From a virus: a stretch of DNA of 64,000 bases. The DNA lies in IMG/VR virus record IMGVR_UViG_3300035670_000060, positions 49,654-113,653 of that record; one strand, 5' to 3'. Below, one piece after another: positions 26,855 to 35,414 of the stretch (positions are counted from its first letter, which is position 1; each line of letters starts with the position of its first letter). The position numbers and the translations under genes were made by a program. Below the pieces are notes generated by a model, which had not been told where the DNA came from, did not search any database, and was given only the letters and a program-made list of their open reading frames with translations.

Positions 26855-29800
26855 TTAACGGTATGCATAAACATCCGTATAACTGCTTTGAGATGGAACA
26901 TTTAGTTCCATGTATACATTATTGGCAACGCTTTTAACTACAAATTTTTCTGTGTTGTCAATAACAATTGGTGTATCTTCTATAAAATCTGACAAGAATG
27001 TTGTACCAGTTCCAAAAACAACATTTGAACTTACATTGACTGTGCCTGTTATTTTTGACCACACATCGACTGTTGTTAAATATTCGGTGTCAAATGTTAT
27101 ATCTTGTAATGATGAGATTGGTGATAGCGCAAAAACTATAATTTGCTGCTCACCGTATGTAGAAGTGATTGGTCCAGCTGGTGCACCAACGGCTGCATTT
27201 GCACCATCTAATTCTTGTTGTACTATATATTCTGTTATATTATCAGGTACAACATCAACTAATAGATGATATTCTTTTTCTATACTTTCAGATATACCAA
27301 CTGAATTGTCGAATTTCGTTCCAATAGATGGTATTTCTTTTTCAATCTTTTGTGGATCAGAATTAATAGCTGTATTTGCTTCAGTCTGATAATATATCAA
27401 ATACTCTTTATTTGATGTGATATGAACATCAATTGGTAATTCATATTCTTTTTCGACCTTTTGACTATGTGGTGCTAAATCACCAGCAAAACCCTCAATA
27501 GCAAATTTAATAATGTATTCTTTATCGTTTAATGTGCTTACGTCAACATCTCTTTCTAAGATGATTTCATATTCTTTATTTGATGTAATATGCACATCAA
27601 TTGGTAATTCATATTCTTTTTCAATCTTTTGACTATGTTCATCACCAGTTAAATCAATATGTTTTTCAATGATAACTACAGGATCTATATTGGTATCGTT
27701 TGTTAATGGTGCTGGATTTAATGCCTCAAGAGGTATTTCTTTTTCAATTTTTTGTGGATCAGAATCAATGTGTATATCAATAGGTCTTTCTATGTTTACG
27801 ATATATTCCGTATGTTCATCACCAGTTAAATCAATAGGTTTTTCAATGATAACTACAGGATCTATATTGGTATTATTAGTTTCAAAGAAATATCCTTCTA
27901 GTAGAATACTACTTAAATCTTGATGGACTAATTTATATCCATCTTCCATTAACAATTCATCAAGGACATTTGTAGCGAGAGGTATTTCTTTTTCAATTTT
28001 TTGTGGATCAGAATCGATATGAACGTCAGCAAGTGAACGGATGTATATGAAGTAATTTTGAATTGCGCCAACAACATCAACAATACCGGTAAATGTTGGT
28101 GTAACATTGATTTCGTTGTAAATAAGAATTTCGCCGAAGAATACGGTACCGGCTGGATGTAAAATTTCTTTTACGATACTCGCATATCTTTCAATAACAA
28201 GACCGCTTCGTATAACGTATGAAAAATCTTGCCAATACTCAGAATCTTGAATAACTTTATAATCTATTTTTCCGTCATCATTTTTCCAAAAACCTCTAGA
28301 CGTTCCAGATCCAACAATAATTGGTATTAAATTAGCATTGCCGTCACCTGATCCTGTCATGTCAACAGTTGCAGTTGAGTAATCTAATCCAAAATCAATA
28401 ATTTCAACGTCTCGTATAGAACCTACACCATATCTTGACTCTACGTTCGCTGTATCAACTTCTATGTCAGCACTTCTACCTTGAATACCTGTAACCGTAA
28501 GTGATGCATCAGCACCACCAGAACTTGTAATCGTAACTGTTGGAAGATTTAGATAGTCATATCCTCTACCATAATCAGTTAATTCTATTCTTAAAATTGC
28601 ACCAGTCGATAAAGTTCCTTCTTCTTTTAATATATCTTGTTCATTTTCATAAAAAATTAACGTTTCATTTTCTATACTTTCAAAACCATAAAGAATTCTA
28701 TCTAGTGCATTGTCGAATATAATATTTGTAGCATCTTCTAAAAGAATATTATTTGAGCCGGCTACAGATGCTACACTGCCAATAGCCGTTGCAGTATTAG
28801 ATCCAATAAAATTTAATCCGTCACCGATAGAATAACCACTACCGCCATCATCAATTACAATTAATCTTTGATGTAACATTCCTAGTGGTTCTATGATGGG
28901 ATCAATAAGAGTGATTACAGGTTTCTTTGCGTAATTTCTACCTCTGTTTAAAATTGAAATTTTATCAATCTGACCTACTTCATAGTATGTTCCAGCAGGC
29001 TCTTCAATAACATATGTGTTCGCTATAGATTCTACAGCAACAATCAAACCATCTCCACCAGTTCCTGTATTGTTTATTGATGCGAATAAGTTATTTCTGT
29101 ATCCATAACCTATGTCATTAATTTTAAGTTTATAAATCGGAGATTTTCTTATGCTAGAAACTTTTGCCGATGCTGCTGAACCATCTCCAGTTAAAACTAT
29201 ATTATCACCAACATCATATCCAGATCCGCCATCATGAATTGTAAATCCACTAATTATACCATATAAATTTGCTGACAATGATGAGTCGGCAACATCGTAA
29301 ATTTGTTCTCCAGCTGCAAATGTACCTACGACAAGACCAAGTTCCATTTGTGCAACTTCTGTTTCTGATATAATAATTTTACGTATTTCTACGACTGTAC
29401 CTAATGCTCCGCTTGTTGCACCAGCTATAGTTTTGTTTAAAAACGAAAATATATTTTCAGTTACTTCTACTCTAAGAGTATTTGTTTGTTCAAATTTACC
29501 ATCAGAAATTCGTAAAAGATCTTCACCAGGATACTTAAGTTCAATCTCCTCTCCAAATAACATTCTAAAGAGAAACCTATACGACTCGTCATTACCTTTT
29601 GATTTATAAAAGTCTCTAAGTCTTCTTGCTATAGTTCTTTCGTCGGCAACTGAACCTTTAGGAAAAGTATCATAAAGTTCTTGTTTCAAAAAATTTACAT
29701 ATTTGTCAATGGTCTTTTCAGGATCACGATATTCTAAAAGTCTACCAGACTTTCTTATAACATTATCGGAAATGTCTTTAATAATGCCACGTTTTGTAGT

Positions 29801-30370
29801 GACATCAACGATACTCGAAACATTGACGTATGGTCCAAGTTTTACGATGTGTGCAGTTCTCGCTCCAGCTACATGATCACTTTCTATAATGATGGCTGTA
29901 GAATTTATATTGTCTACAATATGATTTTCACCACCAATTCTAATTTCATCGCCAATGCTTATTGAACTTATAACGGTATTAGCATATATTTCAGAATAGC
30001 TGATAACGTTACTTGAAGCAGTTATATCAAATCGAACTTCTGGTATAGATTGTGCAAAAATTTCTTCATTATTAAATTGCTTATTGGTCAACATTGTAAC
30101 AATAAGCTGATTATTTGCCGTATCTAATTGATCAATTTTGGCTTGCGCTAATGTAGAAGTTCCTACAATAATTTCATCTTTATTAAAAGTTTTTTCAGTT
30201 ACATTTGAAGGAAAACTTTCATTTTGAAATTCATAAGTTATATTTGTTGTCTGTAACCATTCATAATATGCAGTTAAAAATTGAAGGAAATTCTGCGAAT
30301 CCTCTCTCAAGTCCTCACTTAAGAGTTCTTCAATTATAATTGAAGGTTTAAAATATCCTAAATTTGACAT
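26855..30370 (-). CDS. 7: Baseplate wedge protein, gp7 position
   Basis: An 1171-residue protein in the T4 gene 7 slot (between gp6 and gp8). Its N-terminal third contains RRLRDFYKSKGNDESYRFLFRMLFGEEIELKYPGEDLLRISDG (about 245-288), characteristic of the large wedge protein of T4-like marine phages. The middle has glycine-rich beta repeats (GGSGYDVGD, GGSGYSIGD). The segment from about 790 to 1060 is a patchwork of repeats such as SDPQKIEKEIP, IDPVVIIEK, LTGDEH and KIEKEYELPIDVHITSNKEY, and includes the 33-residue block identical to gp14. The start TAATG overlaps the gp6 stop. Confidence 0.82.
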   Translation of the reverse strand: MSNLGYFKPSIIIEELLSEDLREDSQNFLQFLTAYYEWLQTTNITYEFQNESFPSNVTEKTFNKDEIIVGTSTLAQAKIDQLDTANNQLIVTMLTNKQFNNEEIFAQSIPEVRFDITASSNVISYSEIYANTVISSISIGDEIRIGGENHIVDNINSTAIIIESDHVAGARTAHIVKLGPYVNVSSIVDVTTKRGIIKDISDNVIRKSGRLLEYRDPEKTIDKYVNFLKQELYDTFPKGSVADERTIARRLRDFYKSKGNDESYRFLFRMLFGEEIELKYPGEDLLRISDGKFEQTNTLRVEVTENIFSFLNKTIAGATSGALGTVVEIRKIIISETEVAQMELGLVVGTFAAGEQIYDVADSSLSANLYGIISGFTIHDGGSGYDVGDNIVLTGDGSAASAKVSSIRKSPIYKLKINDIGYGYRNNLFASINNTGTGGDGLIVAVESIANTYVIEEPAGTYYEVGQIDKISILNRGRNYAKKPVITLIDPIIEPLGMLHQRLIVIDDGGSGYSIGDGLNFIGSNTATAIGSVASVAGSNNILLEDATNIIFDNALDRILYGFESIENETLIFYENEQDILKEEGTLSTGAILRIELTDYGRGYDYLNLPTVTITSSGGADASLTVTGIQGRSADIEVDTANVESRYGVGSIRDVEIIDFGLDYSTATVDMTGSGDGNANLIPIIVGSGTSRGFWKNDDGKIDYKVIQDSEYWQDFSYVIRSGLVIERYASIVKEILHPAGTVFFGEILIYNEINVTPTFTGIVDVVGAIQNYFIYIRSLADVHIDSDPQKIEKEIPLATNVLDELLMEDGYKLVHQDLSSILLEGYFFETNNTNIDPVVIIEKPIDLTGDEHTEYIVNIERPIDIHIDSDPQKIEKEIPLEALNPAPLTNDTNIDPVVIIEKHIDLTGDEHSQKIEKEYELPIDVHITSNKEYEIILERDVDVSTLNDKEYIIKFAIEGFAGDLAPHSQKVEKEYELPIDVHITSNKEYLIYYQTEANTAINSDPQKIEKEIPSIGTKFDNSVGISESIEKEYHLLVDVVPDNITEYIVQQELDGANAAVGAPAGPITSTYGEQQIIVFALSPISSLQDITFDTEYLTTVDVWSKITGTVNVSSNVVFGTGTTFLSDFIEDTPIVIDNTEKFVVKSVANNVYMELNVPSQSSYTDVYAYR
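27330..28015. repeat. Internal repeat patchwork in the gp7-like gene
   Basis: A stretch starting ggtatttctttttcaat and running through ttttgtggatcagaat occurs near 27331, 27731 and 27981. A block containing caatgataactacaggatct occurs near 27668 and 27842. A block around tcaattggtaattcatattc occurs near 27432 and 27599. All copies are in the same frame and orientation. Confidence 0.88.
27880..27980. repeat. 101-bp exact direct repeat, copy B (in gp7-like gene)
   Basis: Identical to 3512-3612 in gp14. It sits inside the repeat patchwork, flanked by copies of the SDPQKIEKEIP and IDPVVIIEK blocks. The encoded peptide has the LLMEDG motif at home in gp14 family proteins, so copy B looks like the derived one. 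Confidence 0.95.
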
Positions 30371-32187
30371 TATCGATTAACTAAACTAATTGTTCTATCA
30401 TCCACAACTTCAACATTAATATCAGCATCACGAATAGAAACTATTTGATTTCTTAAAGGCAAAATGTCCAAAGAACTAGGATTAGCAGTAAGTTTCAAAG
30501 TTACACCGCCATCAGAAAATGCTGTAGGAAGAAAACTGTTTAGTGTAATTTTTCCTGTATTGTAGTCAATTGTTCCTGTATTATTATTAACACCGACTTT
30601 ACTTGATCCTGAAATTCTATACACACGTATAATGCCATTATTATCTTCTAGATAACACTGATTAAATCCTGCATAACTAAATTCATTTGATGTAAGTTGA
30701 TTTCCTGCACCGTAAGGGTGAGATGATGGTCTGCCCTCTGTAGTCTTATTAATTGGATTTGAGAAAGATACATCATATTTTTTTGATTGTCCAACTTGAA
30801 CTTCAAATTCTTTTCGTAATGAAATTGTGGTTGTATTGTTTATAATTGATCTATCCGAAATATCAATTAATCTGGAAAGTTTTGAAAATCTGAAGTATTT
30901 TGAAAATTCATTAATATCATCATCGTTGTATTTTTTAATCGTTTCAATAATTTTTGATGTTAAAGAACTTTCAGTAATTAATAAATTTCTAGAATCATAT
31001 TTTACAATACAATTTATAATAACATAAATGTATTCAGGATCAACGATTGTGTTTCTAACTGTTAAAATTTTCTTAGCTTTTAATACGTTATTAGTTAAAG
31101 TGTCTTTTTCAGAAGACGTTAAAAATTCACCGGTAATTGGTTTAACTGCAATATAAACTGTGCCGTATGTGGGTGGATCATTATCTTCACCGCCCCAAAT
31201 TGAAACACTCTGAACATTAGGCTGTCTTAATACAATTGATTTATAGTCTTCAACGGTAACGGCTCTGTTTTGAGCCTCATAAGATTTTGGTGCATTAAAT
31301 TTAATTTTGTTTGTCGTTTCAGCTTCAGCACCGCCGTTTGAGCCAATATTTTCTATAAAATTGATATCTGTAACATTAGTAACTGAACCGGTGTAATCAA
31401 GTTCCTTTACATCATTTCCATCTGGGCCACTTGAAACCAAATAATCAGCAATAATCACATTGCCGTCATCCAAAGAAACTCCAAAAGTTCCGTCACCGAA
31501 AATTATTTCATAATATCCATCCTCAACTTCTTCAATAAAAAAGATTTGAGAGTCTTCTTTAACTTCTACTAGATTGTCTGGCTTTGTAAAAATTCTTGTT
31601 GTAGCGTCAACCGAAGAATTTTGCACACGAATAGATAGTGTTGTTGTGTCTAAATTTTTGTTAGAAATTATAAATCTTTGATCTGGATCAGATTTGTTTA
31701 CGGTAATTCTTTCGTTTCTATATCTACCCTCAGTCAATGTAATTTCTTTAGAATATACACCAGAAATCGGAACTACAGTTATCGATTCGGTTGTATTAAA
31801 TGTATATACTGTACCATCAACTTCGCCATCAAATGATGTATAAGCCGGCAATGTTACGAATGATGGGCTTCCGACTACTGATAAAACGGCAAGACCTGTG
31901 ATCTTGGCCGAAGATATTGATCTTGGAGTATAATTTAAGGATCTTGCAAGATTAATTACAGAATTTCTTTTTTGAGCGGTGGCAAGAAACGCTTCATTAG
32001 CTATCATATTAAGATAAAAAGAATTGTAATATGTGTTATAAGCAAGTAAATCAAGGAGAACTTGCAGACCTGAAGCATCAAAATTATAGTCTCTAAATTG
32101 ATCTTGACTTTTCAAATAATTAATAAAATTAGATTTAATCGCTTCAAAATCTAAACCATCTACTCGTAAATCCTTGACTAGTGCCAT
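30370..32187 (-). CDS. 6: Baseplate wedge protein gp6
   Basis: Core wedge protein whose dimers form the inner baseplate ring. The 605 residues carry the gp6 signature: N-terminal ALVKDLRVDGLDFEAIKSNFINYL, SGLQVLLDLLAYNTYYNSFYLNMIANEAFL, and the J-like core QNRAVTVEDYKSIVLRQPNVQSVSIWGGEDNDPP. Length is close to T4 gp6 (660). It overlaps gp25 upstream and gp7 downstream through TAATG junctions, so the three are translationally coupled. Confidence 0.95.
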   Translation of the reverse strand: MALVKDLRVDGLDFEAIKSNFINYLKSQDQFRDYNFDASGLQVLLDLLAYNTYYNSFYLNMIANEAFLATAQKRNSVINLARSLNYTPRSISSAKITGLAVLSVVGSPSFVTLPAYTSFDGEVDGTVYTFNTTESITVVPISGVYSKEITLTEGRYRNERITVNKSDPDQRFIISNKNLDTTTLSIRVQNSSVDATTRIFTKPDNLVEVKEDSQIFFIEEVEDGYYEIIFGDGTFGVSLDDGNVIIADYLVSSGPDGNDVKELDYTGSVTNVTDINFIENIGSNGGAEAETTNKIKFNAPKSYEAQNRAVTVEDYKSIVLRQPNVQSVSIWGGEDNDPPTYGTVYIAVKPITGEFLTSSEKDTLTNNVLKAKKILTVRNTIVDPEYIYVIINCIVKYDSRNLLITESSLTSKIIETIKKYNDDDINEFSKYFRFSKLSRLIDISDRSIINNTTTISLRKEFEVQVGQSKKYDVSFSNPINKTTEGRPSSHPYGAGNQLTSNEFSYAGFNQCYLEDNNGIIRVYRISGSSKVGVNNNTGTIDYNTGKITLNSFLPTAFSDGGVTLKLTANPSSLDILPLRNQIVSIRDADINVEVVDDRTISLVNR

Positions 32188-32567
32188 TATGAGGCCCTTC
32201 TTATAGTTGTTTGTATATTTCCTGGAAAATTAATATTTTTTATAATATAGTCAATTTTTATATCAATTCCATTACCGTCAATTTTAGAATTTATTTCTGT
32301 AACAGCCACCCTAGGTTCATTTTTAATGATCGTATCATATAAACTTCTATTCAATTCATCCTCTGCAAAAACACCTGAGTCAAACAAATAGTTATAAATG
32401 TTTGAGCCATAATCAGGTCTAAACGGTCTTGTGCCTTTTCTTGTTTTGATTAGATTTGACAATGATCTTCTAATGGCAGTTTCGTCCGTAATAGGCCTAA
32501 TATCACCGGATATTGGATGTGGTGTAAAATCTAACGGTAAATCTTTATAAAAAATTGTTTTAGCCAT
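32187..32567 (-). CDS. 25: Baseplate wedge protein gp25
   Basis: A 126-residue protein of the gp25/GpW family (lysozyme-like fold without its own enzymatic role) that starts sheath assembly with gp53 and gp6. Visible motifs: TDETAIRRSLSNLIKTRKGTRPFRPDYGSNIYNYLFD, the conserved R(S)L.NL..T..GER.F.P..G.....L pattern with GTRPF here. Length is close to T4 gp25 (132). It directly precedes gp6. Confidence 0.95.
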   Translation of the reverse strand: MAKTIFYKDLPLDFTPHPISGDIRPITDETAIRRSLSNLIKTRKGTRPFRPDYGSNIYNYLFDSGVFAEDELNRSLYDTIIKNEPRVAVTEINSKIDGNGIDIKIDYIIKNINFPGNIQTTIRRAS

Positions 32568-32574
32568 ATACTAT

Positions 32575-32754
32575 TTATGATGCTGTTTTGGTATCCTGAA
32601 TCTCTTTTCTACGTTCTTTAATAACTTTTGATATTTCTGATAACGCTTTTCTTGCCCTGGTTCCAGCAGATTTGTTACCTTTTTCTTCAAATTTTGCATT
32701 TTCTGCAATATATGTGTCAAAAAGATTTACTAAATTTTCATGGTGTGTCATCAT
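32575..32754 (-). CDS. Small lysine-rich, histone-like phage protein
   Basis: About 59 residues from tandem ATGs at 32754/32751. The second start has the better spacing to GGGAG (6 bases). The sequence includes NLFDTYIAENAKFEEKGNKS and then AGTRARKALSEISKVIKERRKEIQ, a pattern I know from short proteins of T4-like cyanophages annotated as histone-like or H1-like. It lies between PAAR and gp25 in the baseplate operon. A DNA-binding or small assembly role is possible but unproven. Upstream frame extension would run into the PAAR gene and is not used. Confidence 0.72.
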   Translation of the reverse strand: MMTHHENLVNLFDTYIAENAKFEEKGNKSAGTRARKALSEISKVIKERRKEIQDTKTAS

Positions 32755-32764
32755 ATTCTCCCTA

Positions 32765-33076
32765 TTATGAACAAAAAACTGTAGTTGCTCCAGATGATAT
32801 AGCACCAAAATCAACAGGATCTCCAATTCTACCTATTGGTATGCCATTTGCTCGAACAGTTGCAGATCCACCGCTGTACACGACGGGATGATATGCTCCA
32901 CAAGGATTTTTGCCTGCTGGACCAAATGGATGTGCTCCTGAAATTGTCGCACCGCTCAAAAGAACTGGTGTGCCCTGAACAAAAACAGTTGTGACTGTTG
33001 TATTAATCAATGAATCAACTGGTGTACACGGATGACCAGTTGTAAATGTTGAACCATTGAGTGCTACAAGTGCCAT
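32765..33076 (-). CDS. PAAR-repeat tail-spike tip protein
   Basis: A 103-residue cone-shaped tip protein that sharpens the central spike and is thought to help pierce the outer membrane. PAAR features: HPCTPVDSL near 15-23, repeated G-x-P turns (GTPVLLSG, GIPIGRIGDP), histidines at 15, 49 and 63 and cysteines at 17, 59 and 102, which may bind a metal. It lies immediately downstream of the gp5 spike gene, the expected partner. Confidence 0.88.
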   Translation of the reverse strand: MALVALNGSTFTTGHPCTPVDSLINTTVTTVFVQGTPVLLSGATISGAHPFGPAGKNPCGAYHPVVYSGGSATVRANGIPIGRIGDPVDFGAISSGATTVFCS

Positions 33077-33085
33077 ATTTTTCTC

Positions 33086-34228
33086 CTAATTTAGATTGAT
33101 CAATGCGCCATTAATATTAACAAGTGCAGTTGCATTAATACCAACATTTCCACCTAAAGAATTAACGTTTACTCCTACGCCACCATTGACATTAACATTT
33201 CCAGCAGAATTCAAATTAATACCGCCTAAGAGTGTAGAGATTGTAGTTGTTCCGCCCGATGTAATTGTTGTAATTCCACCTGATGTGATGCTTGTTAAAC
33301 CACCTGCGGACATTGTTGTTGCGCCAATCGATGTTACAGAAAGTGCTGCACCTGATGTAATGCTTGTTAGTCCGAGTGATGTTAATTTTGTAATAGTGGA
33401 ATCTATGTTTACGGTATTTCCAGAAATATTTATTTCGTTGCCTGAAAGATTTAAATCTTTTCCTTCGGCTGGAGATATGGTAATATTTCCATCCTTATCA
33501 ATTTCTATAACTGCACCGGTTTTGTGCTCAACGGAAGTTGTTCCTAATGTATCATTAATAGTAAGTGATGTGCCATCTGAACTTGATACTTTGATAAAGT
33601 TATCATTTTTTACATCACTCAGTGTTATTGTATGATTATTTGATGAAGTTACAAAAAATTTTTCATTGTTTTTAGAATCAATCATTCGAATCATATGATT
33701 GTTCGACGAAGATAAGAAAAGTTGTTCATTATCTTTTTCATCATAGAACATTAAGAAATGGCCATGGTTGTTTTGTGACTTAATGTCTGACTTAGATTCC
33801 CATATAATAGTGTTTGCTAACTTAAAATTAGGATCTAAATTTTCAACATAGTTTACAATAGATGAAAAAGATCGTACAAGTTTTTTTGAATCTATGAATC
33901 TTCTTGGTTCTGCACCAAAGTATTCAGTCGATTCTGTTGGTATACCTGGTATAATGCCCATGATAGCCGGTTCTTGTGCATTTTCAGCATCTAAAAAGAA
34001 TCCAAATACCCAATCACCAATTTCAGGTGCACTATACATGCCCCACGTATTAGGCGAATGAATAACTAAAGCCCATGGTAAATCTGTCGTCTTAACAGCA
34101 GTATCTTTAATTGGTGGATGATATCCGAAACATCTAACACGGCATCGACCAAGTTTCAACGGATCGTCATTGTCTTCGACAATTCCTAACCACCAAATAA
34201 ATCCGTCTTGACCTAAAAAGTTTTTCAT
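33086..34228 (-). CDS. 5: Central spike gp5-like (OB fold plus triple beta-helix, no lysozyme)
   Basis: A 380-residue tail spike. The N-terminal OB fold (about 1-130) contains GIVEDNDDPLKLGRCRVRCFGYHPP, DLPWALVIHSP and PEIGDWVFGFFLDAENAQEPAIMGIIPG, all typical of gp5/VgrG proteins. The C-terminal part is repetitive (SSNNHMIRMID, LTSITSGG, GNVNVNGGVGVNVNSLGG), expected for an intertwined beta-helix needle. The central lysozyme domain of T4 gp5 is absent, so cell-wall digestion must come from elsewhere, possibly the M23 protein at 41850. Confidence 0.9.
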   Translation of the reverse strand: MKNFLGQDGFIWWLGIVEDNDDPLKLGRCRVRCFGYHPPIKDTAVKTTDLPWALVIHSPNTWGMYSAPEIGDWVFGFFLDAENAQEPAIMGIIPGIPTESTEYFGAEPRRFIDSKKLVRSFSSIVNYVENLDPNFKLANTIIWESKSDIKSQNNHGHFLMFYDEKDNEQLFLSSSNNHMIRMIDSKNNEKFFVTSSNNHTITLSDVKNDNFIKVSSSDGTSLTINDTLGTTSVEHKTGAVIEIDKDGNITISPAEGKDLNLSGNEINISGNTVNIDSTITKLTSLGLTSITSGAALSVTSIGATTMSAGGLTSITSGGITTITSGGTTTISTLLGGINLNSAGNVNVNGGVGVNVNSLGGNVGINATALVNINGALINLN

Positions 34229-34458
34229 TTCATATGTTTAAAAAATTGAATTCTGCGTTCTTGTTTTGCTACCCATTCGTCAGATGGTTTACCTTCTCCA
34301 TCATAATACGCTAAAGGTTTGCCAGTTTTCTTTGATACTAATGCCCATTTACCATCCACTTGTTTGAGCACCTCTGAAATTTCTACACCAAATACTGCTT
34401 CTTCCCACTCTTCTTGAGATAATGGTGCAGCATGAATATAATCTTTAAACCGTTTCAT
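34225..34458 (-). CDS. Small hypothetical protein in hub operon
   Basis: A 77-residue charged protein (MKRFKDYIHAAPLSQEEWEE...KTGKPLAYYDGEGKPSDEWVAKQERRIQFFKHMK). The ATG overlaps the kinase-like gene stop (ATGA) and its own stop overlaps the gp5 start, so it is translationally embedded. The KKTGKPLAYYDGEGKPSDEWVAKQERRI segment is a pattern I have seen in short phage proteins, but I know no function. Confidence 0.68.
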   Translation of the reverse strand: MKRFKDYIHAAPLSQEEWEEAVFGVEISEVLKQVDGKWALVSKKTGKPLAYYDGEGKPSDEWVAKQERRIQFFKHMK

Positions 34459-35414
34459 AGTTTGTCTAATTCTGAGGTGTCTAATGAATTTGGTGGAACA
34501 TTGTCTTTAATCCATGCAAACAACTCTTTCTTTACATTTACATCTGGTTCCATCGTTTTGCCTGGTCTCTTTAATGTAATATACTTAAAATCTTTTACAA
34601 TCAAATCATTCTTCTCATACTTACCCATGCTCTTATATGGCTTGTTTGTTTTTGGATCAAGCCATATAACAGTGTTCTCACGATTGTTTAGGACTACATA
34701 GAAACCACCATCAATTTCCTTTGGCAATCCAGTCTTAACTAACTCAAATACTGTTCTTGCTGCACCTTGATGTGTCTGAAGGAGAATGTCAGCAGGAACA
34801 ACTCGTGATCTTTCTGAATTGTTTTTAATTGCTACTTGATAATTTGTAAGCACCCAAGTGATATGTATACTCTTTGGATCATAGCCCATCCGCATAAGTT
34901 TTGGCACGTATGTATTCAAATCATCCATATCTTTGAATGTTGTATCAAATATAATGTTAGGCAGTTTACCTTCTTTAGCACCATTCAACATCAAATCAAT
35001 GAGTTTATCTTTTGCACCAGTTGCTCTGACTAATACATGAAGTGCAAAGACATGCTCAGGCGTTCTTAAATTTAGATTCTTCATGCTATAATCACGATCC
35101 AGGACTTGTTTCTGAACAATTTCCATTTCATGTGGCTTAATCTTGCTGCCATATTTGTCTAGCAGTTGCTTCATGGTAAACTTATTGAGATAGTCCAATT
35201 TCTGGAATGCCATCTTTAATTCGTCAACGTCAATGACTTTGAACTTAGGACCTTCCATAAAGTTGCTGATAGCAAATCCTTTACCGCTACCAGCACCACC
35301 TGCTAAGAAAACAACTTGACCATATGCTTTACCACCGTTATAGACAATTTGTTTTTCATGTAGATGTTCTAAGTATTCATATTCTTTTTTATGAAAAAAC
35401 TCTGTAAATTTCAT
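34455..35414 (-). CDS. P-loop kinase-like protein inside the baseplate operon
   Basis: A 319-residue protein with Walker A VVFLAGGAGSGKGFA (about 34-48), a following VIDVDELK, a NIIFDTTFKDMDDL segment (Walker B-like) and an NSERSRVVP loop. The fold resembles zeta-toxin or polynucleotide-kinase-like P-loop kinases. The substrate is unknown. It lies between the hub (gp27-like) and spike (gp5) genes with 4-base overlaps on both sides, so it is made late with structural proteins. It might modify virion or host molecules, or be packaged. Confidence 0.75.
   Translation of the reverse strand: MKFTEFFHKKEYEYLEHLHEKQIVYNGGKAYGQVVFLAGGAGSGKGFAISNFMEGPKFKVIDVDELKMAFQKLDYLNKFTMKQLLDKYGSKIKPHEMEIVQKQVLDRDYSMKNLNLRTPEHVFALHVLVRATGAKDKLIDLMLNGAKEGKLPNIIFDTTFKDMDDLNTYVPKLMRMGYDPKSIHITWVLTNYQVAIKNNSERSRVVPADILLQTHQGAARTVFELVKTGLPKEIDGGFYVVLNNRENTVIWLDPKTNKPYKSMGKYEKNDLIVKDFKYITLKRPGKTMEPDVNVKKELFAWIKDNVPPNSLDTSELDKL

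Noticed and set aside
32572-32579. CATAAATA as a late promoter for gp25
   Set aside because: Only 5 bases from the gp25 ATG, so the transcript would start inside the gene, and the first base departs from consensus.
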